Source: Enorma phocaeensis (GTDB lineage: Bacteria; Actinomycetota; Coriobacteriia; Coriobacteriales; Coriobacteriaceae). From it: a stretch of DNA of 64,000 bases. Positions 53,882 to 62,129 of this stretch are shown piece after piece. How positions within the stretch are numbered: position 1 is the first letter of the stretch; each line of letters starts with the position of its first letter. The notes below the pieces were generated by a model. That model was not told where the DNA came from, did not search any database, and was given only the letters and a program-made list of their open reading frames with translations. The position numbers and the translations under genes were made by a program. The stretch covers positions 294,451-358,450 of the forward strand of contig NZ_LT891970.1 of assembly GCF_900186505.1 (NCBI RefSeq). The letters run 5' to 3'.

Positions 53882-55198
53882 TTACTGCCAGTCGAAGATG
53901 GTCTGGCCGTCGACCTCGGTCGTCAGGGCCTCGAGAGCCTTCTCGACGATACGGCGACGCATAACCTTCTCCTCCTCCGCGCTGAGCGCGGGGTTGCCCA
54001 GCGGATGCGGAATCGCCACCGCCGGAACGATCCTGTTGGCGCCCACGGTCATGGAGATCGGGGTCACCGTGCAGATGTGAACGACCGGCAGGCCGGCGCG
54101 CTCGATTTCCTTCACCATCGTTGCACCGCAACGAGTGCACGTGCCTCAAGTGGAGGTGAGGATGACGGCCTGCACGCCATCGGCGACGAGCTTCTGGGCG
54201 AACTCGGCCGCGAACGCGCGGGCAGACGCCACGGCGGTGCCGTTGCCGGTCACCGAGTAGAAGAGGTGGTGGAGCTCGCCGATGACGCCCTCGCGCTCGA
54301 GATCGCGCATGACGTCGACGGGCAGCACGCAGTCCGCGTCCTCATTGGCGTAGGTGGGGTCGTAGCCGCCGTGCGCCGTCTCGTAGAACTCCTCGGTAAG
54401 GTCGTCCACGCCCGTGATGTCGTACTCGCCGTAATGCGAGGCGCTCGAGCTCTCGATATGGTCCGGGTTGCCCTTGGGCACGATACCGCCCGAGGTCACA
54501 AGCGCGATCTTGGCGTGCGTGAGATCCTTGAGCGGCGGGCACGGGTCGACGCGGTCGAAGTCCGGCATCGGGTACTCGGTCGCGAACTTCTTGCCGGCGA
54601 GTTTATCGAGCAGCATCTTCACGGCACGCTTGGAACCGCGCTCCTTCTCGAAGAAATTCACACGGGTGCCGTTGGGAATGTAGCCCTCCTCGCAGGAGGC
54701 GCCGAGCTTCTCGCCGCGGGCGACCTTGAGGGCGAGCGGCGCGAGCTTCTTCATGGCGGCGCGCATGCCGGCCGCGCTGTTCTTGGTGGCGACGATGTAG
54801 ACCTTGTCCTTGAACATCTCCGCGCCCGGGTTCTCGTCGTACATGGCGGTCACCGCGGGGATGCCCAGCTGGTCCTGGACGGCTGCGGCGATGGTGCCGC
54901 AGGCAACGCCGTAGCGGCCCGCGTTGAAGGCGGGACCCGCCACGAAGACGTCCGGGTTGAGTTCCTTCACCATATCGAGGATCTCGGCTGTAGCAGTCTC
55001 CAGGTTCTCGTTGAAATAGGAGTCGCCGCAGACAATCGTGCCCACGATCTCGGCCTCGTCGCCGAGGTTCTGGGCGAGCGCCATGCCCGGACCCACGATC
55101 TCGCCGACGCGCAGCTCGGCGGGATAGTTCGCCTTCTCCTCGCCGCCGATCTGGGCGAAGAACTGGTTGATGTAGTGCGCTACCTTGATTTTTGCCAT
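53882..55198 (-). CDS. grdB: Glycine reductase component B subunit GrdB (selenoprotein, UGA read through)
   Basis: Substrate-specific selenoprotein of glycine reductase, 438 residues with Sec351. The frame is interrupted by an in-frame TGA at 54148-54146, but coding continues: VILTST-U-GTCTRCGATMVKEI, the conserved UGTC selenocysteine site, then VGANRIVPAVAIPHPLGNPAL. Length and motif match GrdB. A SECIS-like hairpin follows the UGA. It should be annotated as one protein, not two. It works with GrdE, and with GrdA, GrdC and GrdD which are not here. Confidence 0.95.
54119..54145 (-). promoter_or_regulatory. SECIS-like element after the grdB UGA
   Basis: Immediately 3' of the UGA, CGTTGC-GGT-GCAACG (54133-54119) forms a perfect 6-bp stem with a GGT loop, 12 nt after the stop codon. 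Bacterial SECIS elements sit in this window and carry a G-U at the loop. Confidence 0.75.
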
Positions 55199-55214
55199 CG
55201 AGATACCCTCCTTT

Positions 55215-56495
55215 CTAGCGTGCGCTCAGCTTGTTGAAGCCGCATTCGTTGGTCGCGCCCGTGATCACCTGGAGCTCGACCTCGAGCGAGCCGTCGGCGC
55301 GCAGGGTGTCCTCGCTCGCGCCGGCGATCTTGGTGACGTAGTCCAAGGTGCCGATGACCTTGTCGAGCTTGGGCAGGACGACGACCTGGTTGGCGTTGCC
55401 GCCGGTTACCACGGCGTCGGCCGCGATATCGGCATCGGCGAGCGACTGCGACCTGCCGTCGCGACCGGCGTACTCGTCGGTGATGATGACGGTCTTGACG
55501 CCCTCGGCCTCGATCTTCTTGCAGTTCATGATGAGGTCGGTATCGGGGTTGCCGAAGCCCTCCTGCGAGACGATGACGCCGTCGAGGTCGAGCATCTTGC
55601 AGATCTTGGCGGTCCAATCGGATGAACGCTGCTTGTCGGCGAGGTAGACGTTCTCATTCGTGATGATCTGGCACACGAAGTTGATGGTCTTGCCATGTTG
55701 CTCGAACAGGTCCTCGATGACCGGATTGTTCTCATGCACGTAGGTGGGGTTCTTGTCGCAGGCGGACACGCAGTTGCCCGAGACGATCGCGCCGTCCATG
55801 GTCTCGGTGGGGCTCATGATCGTCGGCACGATCTTCTTGGCGTCGACGCCGTAGACGTACGTGTCGTGCAGCAGACCCTGGCTCTGGAGCATCTGCACGT
55901 AAGCCACGCGCGGAAGATCCGGATACTTCTTCATGCCCTCCTTGATGGTGCAGGTCTCGTACACCTGGGTCTCGTCGGGCTCGAGGTCGCGCGCGAGCTC
56001 GCCGACGTAGGCGGCGACGCGGAAGCCCGCAAGGCGCACGGCCCGCTCGTAGTCATGCGTCTCGGCCCCCTCGACCGGCTCGCACACCATAACCAGGTTG
56101 AGGGTCTTGGAGAACGGCGTGTAGTCGGCGCCGGGGCCCGTCATATCGATGATGCCCTCCTGGAAGCCGACGATCTTGCCCGCGGTCACCACGGCCATGC
56201 CCTTGAGGGCATAGGTCACGCCCGAGCCGACCGTGTCAACCTTGGCGATGACGCCCGGGAACACACCGCCTGCGCCCTCGACCTTCACGCGAGGCTCGAT
56301 GACATCCTTGACCGGCGTGATCCTTACGGACTCGCCAGGCTTCGCGATGTCGAAGGACACGCTCGCGATCTTGTCGTCCTTGAGGGCGACGGCCCGTAGC
56401 GCCTCCTCTGACACGTGCAGTACGCCATCCTCGATCTTGGATTCTGATGCGAACTGGATGTCCTTGATGTAAATTCGTCCCAGCTCTAATCTCAC
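55215..56495 (-). CDS. grdE: Glycine reductase component B proprotein GrdE
   Basis: 426-residue proprotein that is cleaved to make the pyruvoyl-containing subunit of glycine reductase component B. The cleavage site Asn241-Cys242 is seen in SGNCVSACDKNP. The rest follows GrdE closely (MRLELGRIYIKDIQF, EPRVKVEGAGGVFPG). 16 bp upstream of grdB. The glycine-specific type fits better than sarcosine or betaine paralogues, but the substrate should be confirmed. Confidence 0.94.
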   Translation of the reverse strand: MRLELGRIYIKDIQFASESKIEDGVLHVSEEALRAVALKDDKIASVSFDIAKPGESVRITPVKDVIEPRVKVEGAGGVFPGVIAKVDTVGSGVTYALKGMAVVTAGKIVGFQEGIIDMTGPGADYTPFSKTLNLVMVCEPVEGAETHDYERAVRLAGFRVAAYVGELARDLEPDETQVYETCTIKEGMKKYPDLPRVAYVQMLQSQGLLHDTYVYGVDAKKIVPTIMSPTETMDGAIVSGNCVSACDKNPTYVHENNPVIEDLFEQHGKTINFVCQIITNENVYLADKQRSSDWTAKICKMLDLDGVIVSQEGFGNPDTDLIMNCKKIEAEGVKTVIITDEYAGRDGRSQSLADADIAADAVVTGGNANQVVVLPKLDKVIGTLDYVTKIAGASEDTLRADGSLEVELQVITGATNECGFNKLSAR

Positions 56496-56603
56496 TTCCC
56501 GCTTCCTCCTTTGCGCTCGAATGAGATGTACGACCTATCTGTTCTGCCCCGGCTCCGCCGGTGGTGGGTGCCTGCTCCCGCTCGGACGGGCACCGCGGCG
56601 CTT

Positions 56604-56990
56604 TCATGCGTCCGCAGAATCCAGGCCGCTTTCAAGCAGCGTCCAGTCAATCAGCTGGAAGTCCTTCAGTGCCCGTTCACCGTAGCCACTGGTCTTGTCC
56701 TCGAATTTGCGGCACGCCTCGATCGCGCGCTCGATCAACGAGAGGGACCGCGCGTCCACCGCATCGCATCGTTCGCACGAGACCATGATCGACCTATACG
56801 GGGTCTCGTTGGGCTTGACGCTCCCCGCCAGGGGATGCGAGAGCAGGGTGTGCCCCTCGTGGACCTTGTCGCGCACCGCCAGAAGAAGGCCCTCGTACGA
56901 GGTCTCGAGAAACTCCACCTCATGCGTGTCCCCGAGCCGTTCTACAACAAGCGGGTTATTGGTCATGATCAGATATGCTGTTCGACCCAT
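56604..56990 (-). CDS. grdX: GrdX family protein
   Basis: 128-residue GrdX protein, often found at the front of glycine/sarcosine/betaine reductase operons; function unknown. MGRTAYLIMTNNPLV and the HTLLSHPLAGSVKPNETPYRS segment are typical. GGCGGAGGTGGCC precedes the ATG at 56990. First gene of the grd unit here. Confidence 0.88.
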   Translation of the reverse strand: MGRTAYLIMTNNPLVVERLGDTHEVEFLETSYEGLLLAVRDKVHEGHTLLSHPLAGSVKPNETPYRSIMVSCERCDAVDARSLSLIERAIEACRKFEDKTSGYGERALKDFQLIDWTLLESGLDSADA

Positions 56991-57160
56991 GGCCACCTCC
57001 GCCTCTCGCCCGCATCTATGGTACGTGATGGACGGGAAAAAGAACAGGGCCGACAAAGGCTGCATAATTGGGGCGTCACCTGCCTAAACGAGTGTCCTCC
57101 CAACACGCTGCGCCCCATAGCCCCCCGCGCCTGGATCCCGTGCGCCCAAGATCCTCCGCA

Positions 57161-57832
57161 TCACAATTGCTCGCGCACCGTCACGCCCAGCAGGCCGGAA
57201 AGCTCGACCGCCTGCTGGGGGCTCACGATGCACCCGCGCAGCTCGTGGAAGTCGCTCGACACCGTGATGCCCGAGAACTCGCAAGTGGAAACATCGATGC
57301 CGGCGAGCGGCGTGCGGAAGAACTCCGCTTTCGTGAGGTCGCAGCCTTCGAACGAGATGCGCTTGGGCCGCGCGCCATGCCAGATGCTCTCGCCAAAGCC
57401 AGTATGAGCTGCCCGGAAGCGCTCCATGGTCGACTCGGAAAAATCCGCGTACCTGAACTGGCTGTCCTCGATACCGACACCGGTCAAACGGCTCTTGCGA
57501 AACTGCATGCCAAGCGCCGAGCACGACCGGAACTCGCAGCGGTTGAGCCAGCATCGATCCATGGGAGATTGCACGAATCGACAGTCTATGAAGATGACAT
57601 CGGTGAGGCCGCAGCGCGAGAAGTCGACGTCGTCGAAGGTGCAGGAGCGAAAGACGACCTCCTCGAAGGTAGCCGCGTCGACGCTCATCCCGGCGAGGTC
57701 GATGCCCTCGATAGCGGTCATCGCGATGCGGGCCTCGCCACCGGCGAGCTCGCGCAGGAGCTCGTCCTCGCTGATATGCCGTCCGATGCGCTCGCTCACC
57801 TTCGCGAACCCTGTGCGCCGAGCCATCTCCAT
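57161..57832 (-). CDS. Pentapeptide repeat protein
   Basis: 223 residues with repeats of the A(D/N)LxX type, degenerate but clear (VDAATFEEVVFRSCTFDDVD, FSRCGLTDVIFIDCRFVQ, CWLNRCEFRSCSALGMQF), predicting a right-handed quadrilateral beta helix. It is similar in size to Qnr-like proteins that protect DNA gyrase, but no quinolone link can be claimed. Start at 57832 after AAAGGTGG; an ATG at 57826 is also possible. Confidence 0.85.
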   Translation of the reverse strand: MEMARRTGFAKVSERIGRHISEDELLRELAGGEARIAMTAIEGIDLAGMSVDAATFEEVVFRSCTFDDVDFSRCGLTDVIFIDCRFVQSPMDRCWLNRCEFRSCSALGMQFRKSRLTGVGIEDSQFRYADFSESTMERFRAAHTGFGESIWHGARPKRISFEGCDLTKAEFFRTPLAGIDVSTCEFSGITVSSDFHELRGCIVSPQQAVELSGLLGVTVREQL

Positions 57833-57891
57833 CGCCACCTTTCGCTTTGCCCTGCATCTATGGTAGCAGGGCGAGCGCAGGCATCGCCCAA

Positions 57892-58311
57892 CTAGACAAG
57901 CGAGGCGCCGAGGGCACGGCAGGCATCCGAAGCCTCGTCGTCGGGATAGTTCTTGGCGATGACGGTCTCGGCAACCGTTATGCCCGCAGCCTCCGCCCGC
58001 TCGCGCCACAGGTCCATCCACTCGCCATCCGCCCAATCGTAGCTACCGAAGAGCGCCACCTTGCGGCCGGACAATTCCGGCTCGACGGCATCCCACATGG
58101 GCTCGAACTCCTCGCTCTCAAGCTCCTCGGAACCCATGGCGGGGCACCCGAAGGCAAAGGCGTCATAGGCATCCAGCTCATCGAGCGAGAACTCAACCGC
58201 CTGGATCAGGCTCGCCTCGCCGCCGGCGGACTGCACGCCCTCCGCCACAAGCTCTGCCATGGCTTCTGTATTGCCCGTGCCGCTCCAAAAGACGATCGCT
58301 ACCTTGCTCAT
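57892..58311 (-). CDS. Flavodoxin
   Basis: 139-residue short-chain flavodoxin. The FMN phosphate loop is WSGTGNTE (residues 9-16), and FGCPAMG and FGSYDWADG are the two isoalloxazine loops. It replaces ferredoxin as an electron carrier under iron limitation. It follows the DUF3793 gene. Confidence 0.95.
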   Translation of the reverse strand: MSKVAIVFWSGTGNTEAMAELVAEGVQSAGGEASLIQAVEFSLDELDAYDAFAFGCPAMGSEELESEEFEPMWDAVEPELSGRKVALFGSYDWADGEWMDLWRERAEAAGITVAETVIAKNYPDDEASDACRALGASLV

Positions 58312-58404
58312 ACTGCATCCTTTCTGCTATGGGTCGCCATGCTCATGCACGATCAGACGGACCCGCCTTAGGCGCATGGGTCTTTCACCCGCACGCCGAT
58401 TGAC

Positions 58405-59160
58405 CTATCTGGACTGCGTCTCGAAAAATCGATGGAAGGCTACGATATCGATAAGCGTCGCGCCCGTATTCCTCAAACGCTCGCAGCGGCGCGTGCAGCG
58501 CCGGTATCGCGCGAACAACCTCACCGCCGGACGCGGATCGCCGTACACCTTCCAACACCCCGAGTAGCGATACCGCCGTCCGCGATGGCGCACGAACCCC
58601 ATAACGTCCTCGTAGGGGTAGCCCAAGAAAAAGCCGACCTCATGGGGCAGCTTCTCCGCCGCAAAGCGCTGGGCAAGATGGTCGAGCTGCTGACCGAGCA
58701 TCAATAGGCTCATCTCGCCGGCATCGCCGCCCATCGCCTGCCAAACGGGATACCCCAAGCGTCCCAGCGCTGCCTGCATCCGCTCGTCAGCAAGATGCTC
58801 CGCAAGCATCTGGGGCCGATACGCCAAGACGATGGCACCAAACGAGCGCCACGCGACGACTCTCACGCGAACACCGTGATCCTGCAATATGCGGTCGAAG
58901 CTGCGCACGGCACGCGAAAGCTCCGAACGGCGCCCCTCGACCAGCGAACAGGGACATGGGCGACACGCGCAATCGCCATCGCGCTCGCCAGGGCACACAT
59001 AGCCGCGCGCACCTTGCATGCGCCCTACCGCCACCTGATCCGCATCGGCGTACTTGCCCACAAAGGTGAACATGTTGGCGGGCTTCGCTCCCAACAACGC
59101 AGGCGCGCACATCCGTACCAGCGATGCTTCAAGCCTTTGTCCTGTAACCTGCTCGTCCAT
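58405..59160 (-). CDS. DUF3793 family protein
   Basis: 251 residues. The C-terminal block LPHEVGFFLGYPYEDVMGF and the Cys cluster CACRPCPC (about 65-72) mark DUF3793, a family of anaerobes of unknown function often placed beside flavodoxin and iron-responsive genes. The start at 59160 has GGGAG upstream, right after a hairpin at 59170. Confidence 0.85.
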   Translation of the reverse strand: MDEQVTGQRLEASLVRMCAPALLGAKPANMFTFVGKYADADQVAVGRMQGARGYVCPGERDGDCACRPCPCSLVEGRRSELSRAVRSFDRILQDHGVRVRVVAWRSFGAIVLAYRPQMLAEHLADERMQAALGRLGYPVWQAMGGDAGEMSLLMLGQQLDHLAQRFAAEKLPHEVGFFLGYPYEDVMGFVRHRGRRYRYSGCWKVYGDPRPAVRLFARYRRCTRRCERLRNTGATLIDIVAFHRFFETQSR

Positions 59161-59169
59161 GGCTCTCCC

Positions 59170-59195
59170 ATAGCTGATTGCCGTCTATCAGCTAT
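59170..59195. promoter_or_regulatory. Inverted repeat upstream of the DUF3793 gene
   Basis: Perfect 9-bp inverted repeat ATAGCTGAT-N8-ATCAGCTAT, ending 9 bp before the start codon and bordering the ribosome site. It is a candidate operator or 5' leader hairpin controlling DUF3793-flavodoxin. The 200 bp beyond it, to the HxlR gene, hold nothing recognisable. Confidence 0.5.
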
Positions 59196-59394
59196 AAAGT
59201 TACCAATATTTAACTCTTGAGAGAAAGCTAGCCACTCATTCAAATAGTTTCCTTAGGTTTACTTCTAGGCAGCAAGCTATGCCTAAGCCATGCTTTCCCG
59301 ACTGCTCGGGGCCGGCAATCATGATCGCCCCTTTTGCGCTGGTTTACGCTCAGCACCGATCTCGGCTGCGTATTACCCAAATGCCTGCGTCCCT

Positions 59395-59775
59395 TTAGGT
59401 ATGGCCATGCTCGCCAGGACGCTGCCAGTCGCGATGCTCGCTGCCCCACACGCACATGGCGTCGAGCACTTCCATAAGCGACGCACCGCGCTCCGTCAGG
59501 CTGTACTCGACCTTGGGCGGAATCTGCGGATAGGCCATGCGGCTGATGAGCCCGTCCGCCTCGAGCTCCTTGAGCGCGCGGCTGAGCGTTTTGTCCGAAA
59601 CGGTCTTAAGATAGCGACGGAGCTCGTTGAAGCGCACTGGCTGAAACTCCATCAGGCAGTAGAGGATGACCATCTTGTACTTGCCCTGGATAAGTGAGAG
59701 CGTGTAGCAGAAACCCGTATCCTCGAAATCCGCCTCCTCGATGCGAGCCCACGCGTCGCAGCATGCGTTTCCCAT
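59395..59775 (-). CDS. HxlR family transcriptional regulator
   Basis: 126-residue winged-helix regulator with YTLSLIQGKYKMVILYCL, RFNELRRYLKTVSDKTLSRALKELE and YSLTERGASLM. Two cysteines at the N-terminus (NACCDAW) could sense oxidants or electrophiles. It is divergent from the flavin reductase gene, its likely target. Confidence 0.92.
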   Translation of the reverse strand: MGNACCDAWARIEEADFEDTGFCYTLSLIQGKYKMVILYCLMEFQPVRFNELRRYLKTVSDKTLSRALKELEADGLISRMAYPQIPPKVEYSLTERGASLMEVLDAMCVWGSEHRDWQRPGEHGHT

Positions 59776-59920
59776 CTCCGTAGCTTCTCTCCCATCTCAT
59801 AACTTTACTAAAGGTAAGTACCTGACGTCGATTTCGGTACTTGTTGTATGGCTGGCATAAGCGTATCACAGTGGTAACGGCATATCGCCGTCCATGCAAC
59901 CGCAACGAACGGAGGATTCC

Positions 59921-60487
59921 ATGAAGAGAGAGATCGGCGTGCAGCCCGCGCTCTACCCCATGCCGGTGCTGATGATCGCACCCTACAACGAGGACGACAC
60001 CGTCGACGTCATGAACATGGCGTGGGGCGGTATCTGCGCGCGCGACATGGTGGCGCTGAACATCAGCCGCGGGCACAAGACCGCAAAGAACCTCGAGGCG
60101 CGCGGCGCGTTCACGCTGAGCGTGGCCGACGTGGCGCACCTGGACGAGAGCGACTACTTCGGCATCGCGAGCGGCAACAAGGTTGCCGACAAGTTCGAGC
60201 GCACGGGCATGACTGCCACCAAGAGCAGCCGCGTGGACGCACCGGTGGTAGACCAGTACCCCATCACGCTCGAGTGCAGCGTGGTCGAGATGCAGGAGCA
60301 GCCCTACGGCCTGCGCGTGCTCGGTAAGATCGAGAACGTGCTGGCAGACGAGGCCGTGCTGAACGAGGACGGCAAGGTCGACCCCGTGAAGCTCAACGCC
60401 TTCGCATTCGACCAGTTCCAGAGCGGCTACTACGCCCTGGGTGAGAAGGTCGGCCAGGCTTGGAACAGCGGCAAGCGGTTCATGTAG
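59921..60487 (+). CDS. Flavin reductase family protein
   Basis: 188-residue FMN-binding split-barrel protein. PMPVLMIAPYNEDDTVDVMN and the NISRGHKTAKNLEARGAFTL region match the family. It uses NAD(P)H or acts as a flavoredoxin. The ATG at 59921 follows GGAGG. Divergent from the HxlR gene. Confidence 0.9.
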   Translation: MKREIGVQPALYPMPVLMIAPYNEDDTVDVMNMAWGGICARDMVALNISRGHKTAKNLEARGAFTLSVADVAHLDESDYFGIASGNKVADKFERTGMTATKSSRVDAPVVDQYPITLECSVVEMQEQPYGLRVLGKIENVLADEAVLNEDGKVDPVKLNAFAFDQFQSGYYALGEKVGQAWNSGKRFM

Positions 60488-60514
60488 CGGCTTTTGCCTG
60501 AAACCCGAATGCAC

Positions 60515-60557
60515 GCGGGCCGGCCTCTCTCACCGCCTGCGAGGGAAGCCGGCCCGC
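60515..60557. terminator. Bidirectional terminator
   Basis: GCGGGCCGGC/GCCGGCCCGC 10-bp stem extended by CTCTCTC/GAGGGA between convergent genes. Confidence 0.75.
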
Positions 60558-60573
60558 GCTGCAATCACTTGCC

Positions 60574-61050
60574 CTAGCGCACGCCGTCGTGGCGCGCATC
60601 GCGCAACTTCCGCGCGACCGCCTTGCTGCCGGCAACCGCGAGTTTGCCGCCCGCCTTCGCTGCCGCCACAACGCCCTTGCCGGCGGCGCGTGCGACCTTC
60701 TCCGCCACCACAGGCGCCTCGCGGGCAACCGTCCTCGCGGTCTTGGCGGCTTCCCTCTTCGCGGCATCGCCGAGCTTTTCCGCCGCTGCATCGAGTTTGC
60801 GCTCGACCTTGGTCGGCTCGCGGCCCGAATAGGCGCGCTGGCCCTTGCTCGCAAGCGCCACGCCACCTGCAATCACCGCCAGACCGGGACCGGGCAGCAC
60901 GCACAGCGACACACCCGCCGCGGCGACCGCAGCGCCTGCAACTATCTGGACGACGCCCTTCGCCTTACCTGAATCGATCTGGGACGATGGGGAGCCCGCA
61001 CCGGACGGCTTCTTCGATGCGCGATGCTCGGATGGAGGGTCAGCCTGCAT
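60574..61050 (-). CDS. Small PGPGW-type membrane protein
   Basis: 158 residues. One hydrophobic hairpin (about 33-65) contains LPGPGLAVIAGGVALAS, resembling the PGPGW membrane family, followed by a long Ala/Lys-rich helical tail with KVERKLDAAAEKLGDAAKRE. Function unknown. The start at 61050 has GAAAGGTG upstream. Confidence 0.75.
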   Translation of the reverse strand: MQADPPSEHRASKKPSGAGSPSSQIDSGKAKGVVQIVAGAAVAAAGVSLCVLPGPGLAVIAGGVALASKGQRAYSGREPTKVERKLDAAAEKLGDAAKREAAKTARTVAREAPVVAEKVARAAGKGVVAAAKAGGKLAVAGSKAVARKLRDARHDGVR

Positions 61051-61163
61051 AGATGCACCTTTCAACATATGTGCCCTAGCAGTGCTTCTTCCCTGCCGCG
61101 CGAATGATAAACGACGCTCACGAACAATACTCCTCGGCTCGCGCTCCAGCCCACGCGGCGATA

Positions 61164-62096
61164 TTAGGCCCGCCTCATGTAGAGCAACGGGAACGGATCG
61201 CCCTGCTCGTCCGTCTCCGTGCGGCGATAGGTCGAGAAACCCATATGCTCGTAGAAGCCGACAGCATACGGGTTCTGCTCGTTGACGGAAAGCTCCCTCA
61301 CGCCGTAGAGCTCCGTCGCGCGCTCGAGGAGCAGCCGGCCTGTGCCCATGCCGCGCGCGGCGGCATCCAGGAACAGCATATCGAGGAAGGCGCCGTCAAC
61401 ACCCGCGAAACCGATGGCTCGTCCGGCGCGGCAGGCAACAAGCAGATGCGGAACCTCGGCAAACGCCCGGGGAACCATACCGCGCAGACGCACGATATCG
61501 TCCTCGGACAGAAAGGCGTGCGTGGCGCGCACGGAGCGCTCCCACACCTCGGTGAGCTGCTGGACCAGCGTGCCGGGGCGCTCAGCGGCCTCCGCAATCG
61601 ATATGCCCCGCTGCTCCAACGCGAGCAGCGCGCGCTTGCGCCAAACGCCTCCCGCATAACCGGTGAGCGCACCGCTCGCGCCGAGCACGCGATGACAAGG
61701 CACGATGACGGATACGGGATTGCGCCCGACCGCGGTCCCCACTGCGCGCGCAGAGGTCGGCGCGCCGCGGCGCTCACCGATGTGCTGGGCAAGATCGCCA
61801 TATGTGCAGGTCTCGCCACGTGGGATGCGAAGAAGCTCTTCCCATACCATGTGCTGGAACGGCGTCCCCGCGAAGGCAACTGGCGGCAGCGGCCCAGGTT
61901 CCTCGCCCGCGAAATACGCGTCGAGCCAGGCACGCACCGCCTCGAACACCGGCAGGTCGGACTCCTCACGAACATCCTCAGCAAGCCCCGCTGCGAAGTG
62001 TTTCTGCCCCGCAAACCACAGGCCGGTGAGCGCGGATCCGTCGCTTGCCAACAACGCCTCTCCCAACGGAGAAGCATACGATACTGTGTATGTCAT
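61164..62096 (-). CDS. Ogt-type O6-methylguanine-DNA methyltransferase fused to a GNAT acetyltransferase
   Basis: 310 residues in two parts. Residues 1-165 are an O6-alkylguanine-DNA alkyltransferase with the acceptor motif PCHRVLGASG (Cys134). Residues about 185-310 are a GNAT domain (MLFLDAAARGMGTGRLLLERA, GFYEHMGF) like YjaB. The joint lies near RPGTLVQQLTEVWERS. The frame is continuous and the start at 62096 has GGGAGGGG upstream, so this is a real fusion and not two genes. Role of the acetyltransferase in repair is unknown. Confidence 0.88.
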   Translation of the reverse strand: MTYTVSYASPLGEALLASDGSALTGLWFAGQKHFAAGLAEDVREESDLPVFEAVRAWLDAYFAGEEPGPLPPVAFAGTPFQHMVWEELLRIPRGETCTYGDLAQHIGERRGAPTSARAVGTAVGRNPVSVIVPCHRVLGASGALTGYAGGVWRKRALLALEQRGISIAEAAERPGTLVQQLTEVWERSVRATHAFLSEDDIVRLRGMVPRAFAEVPHLLVACRAGRAIGFAGVDGAFLDMLFLDAAARGMGTGRLLLERATELYGVRELSVNEQNPYAVGFYEHMGFSTYRRTETDEQGDPFPLLYMRRA

Positions 62097-62129
62097 AGCC
62101 CCTCCCGTATAACGCGACACGCCAGCCGT

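Noticed and set aside
54146..54148. In-frame stop that could make grdB a pseudogene
   Set aside because: The codon sits in the conserved UGTC selenocysteine site, the frame continues with conserved sequence and a SECIS-like hairpin follows.
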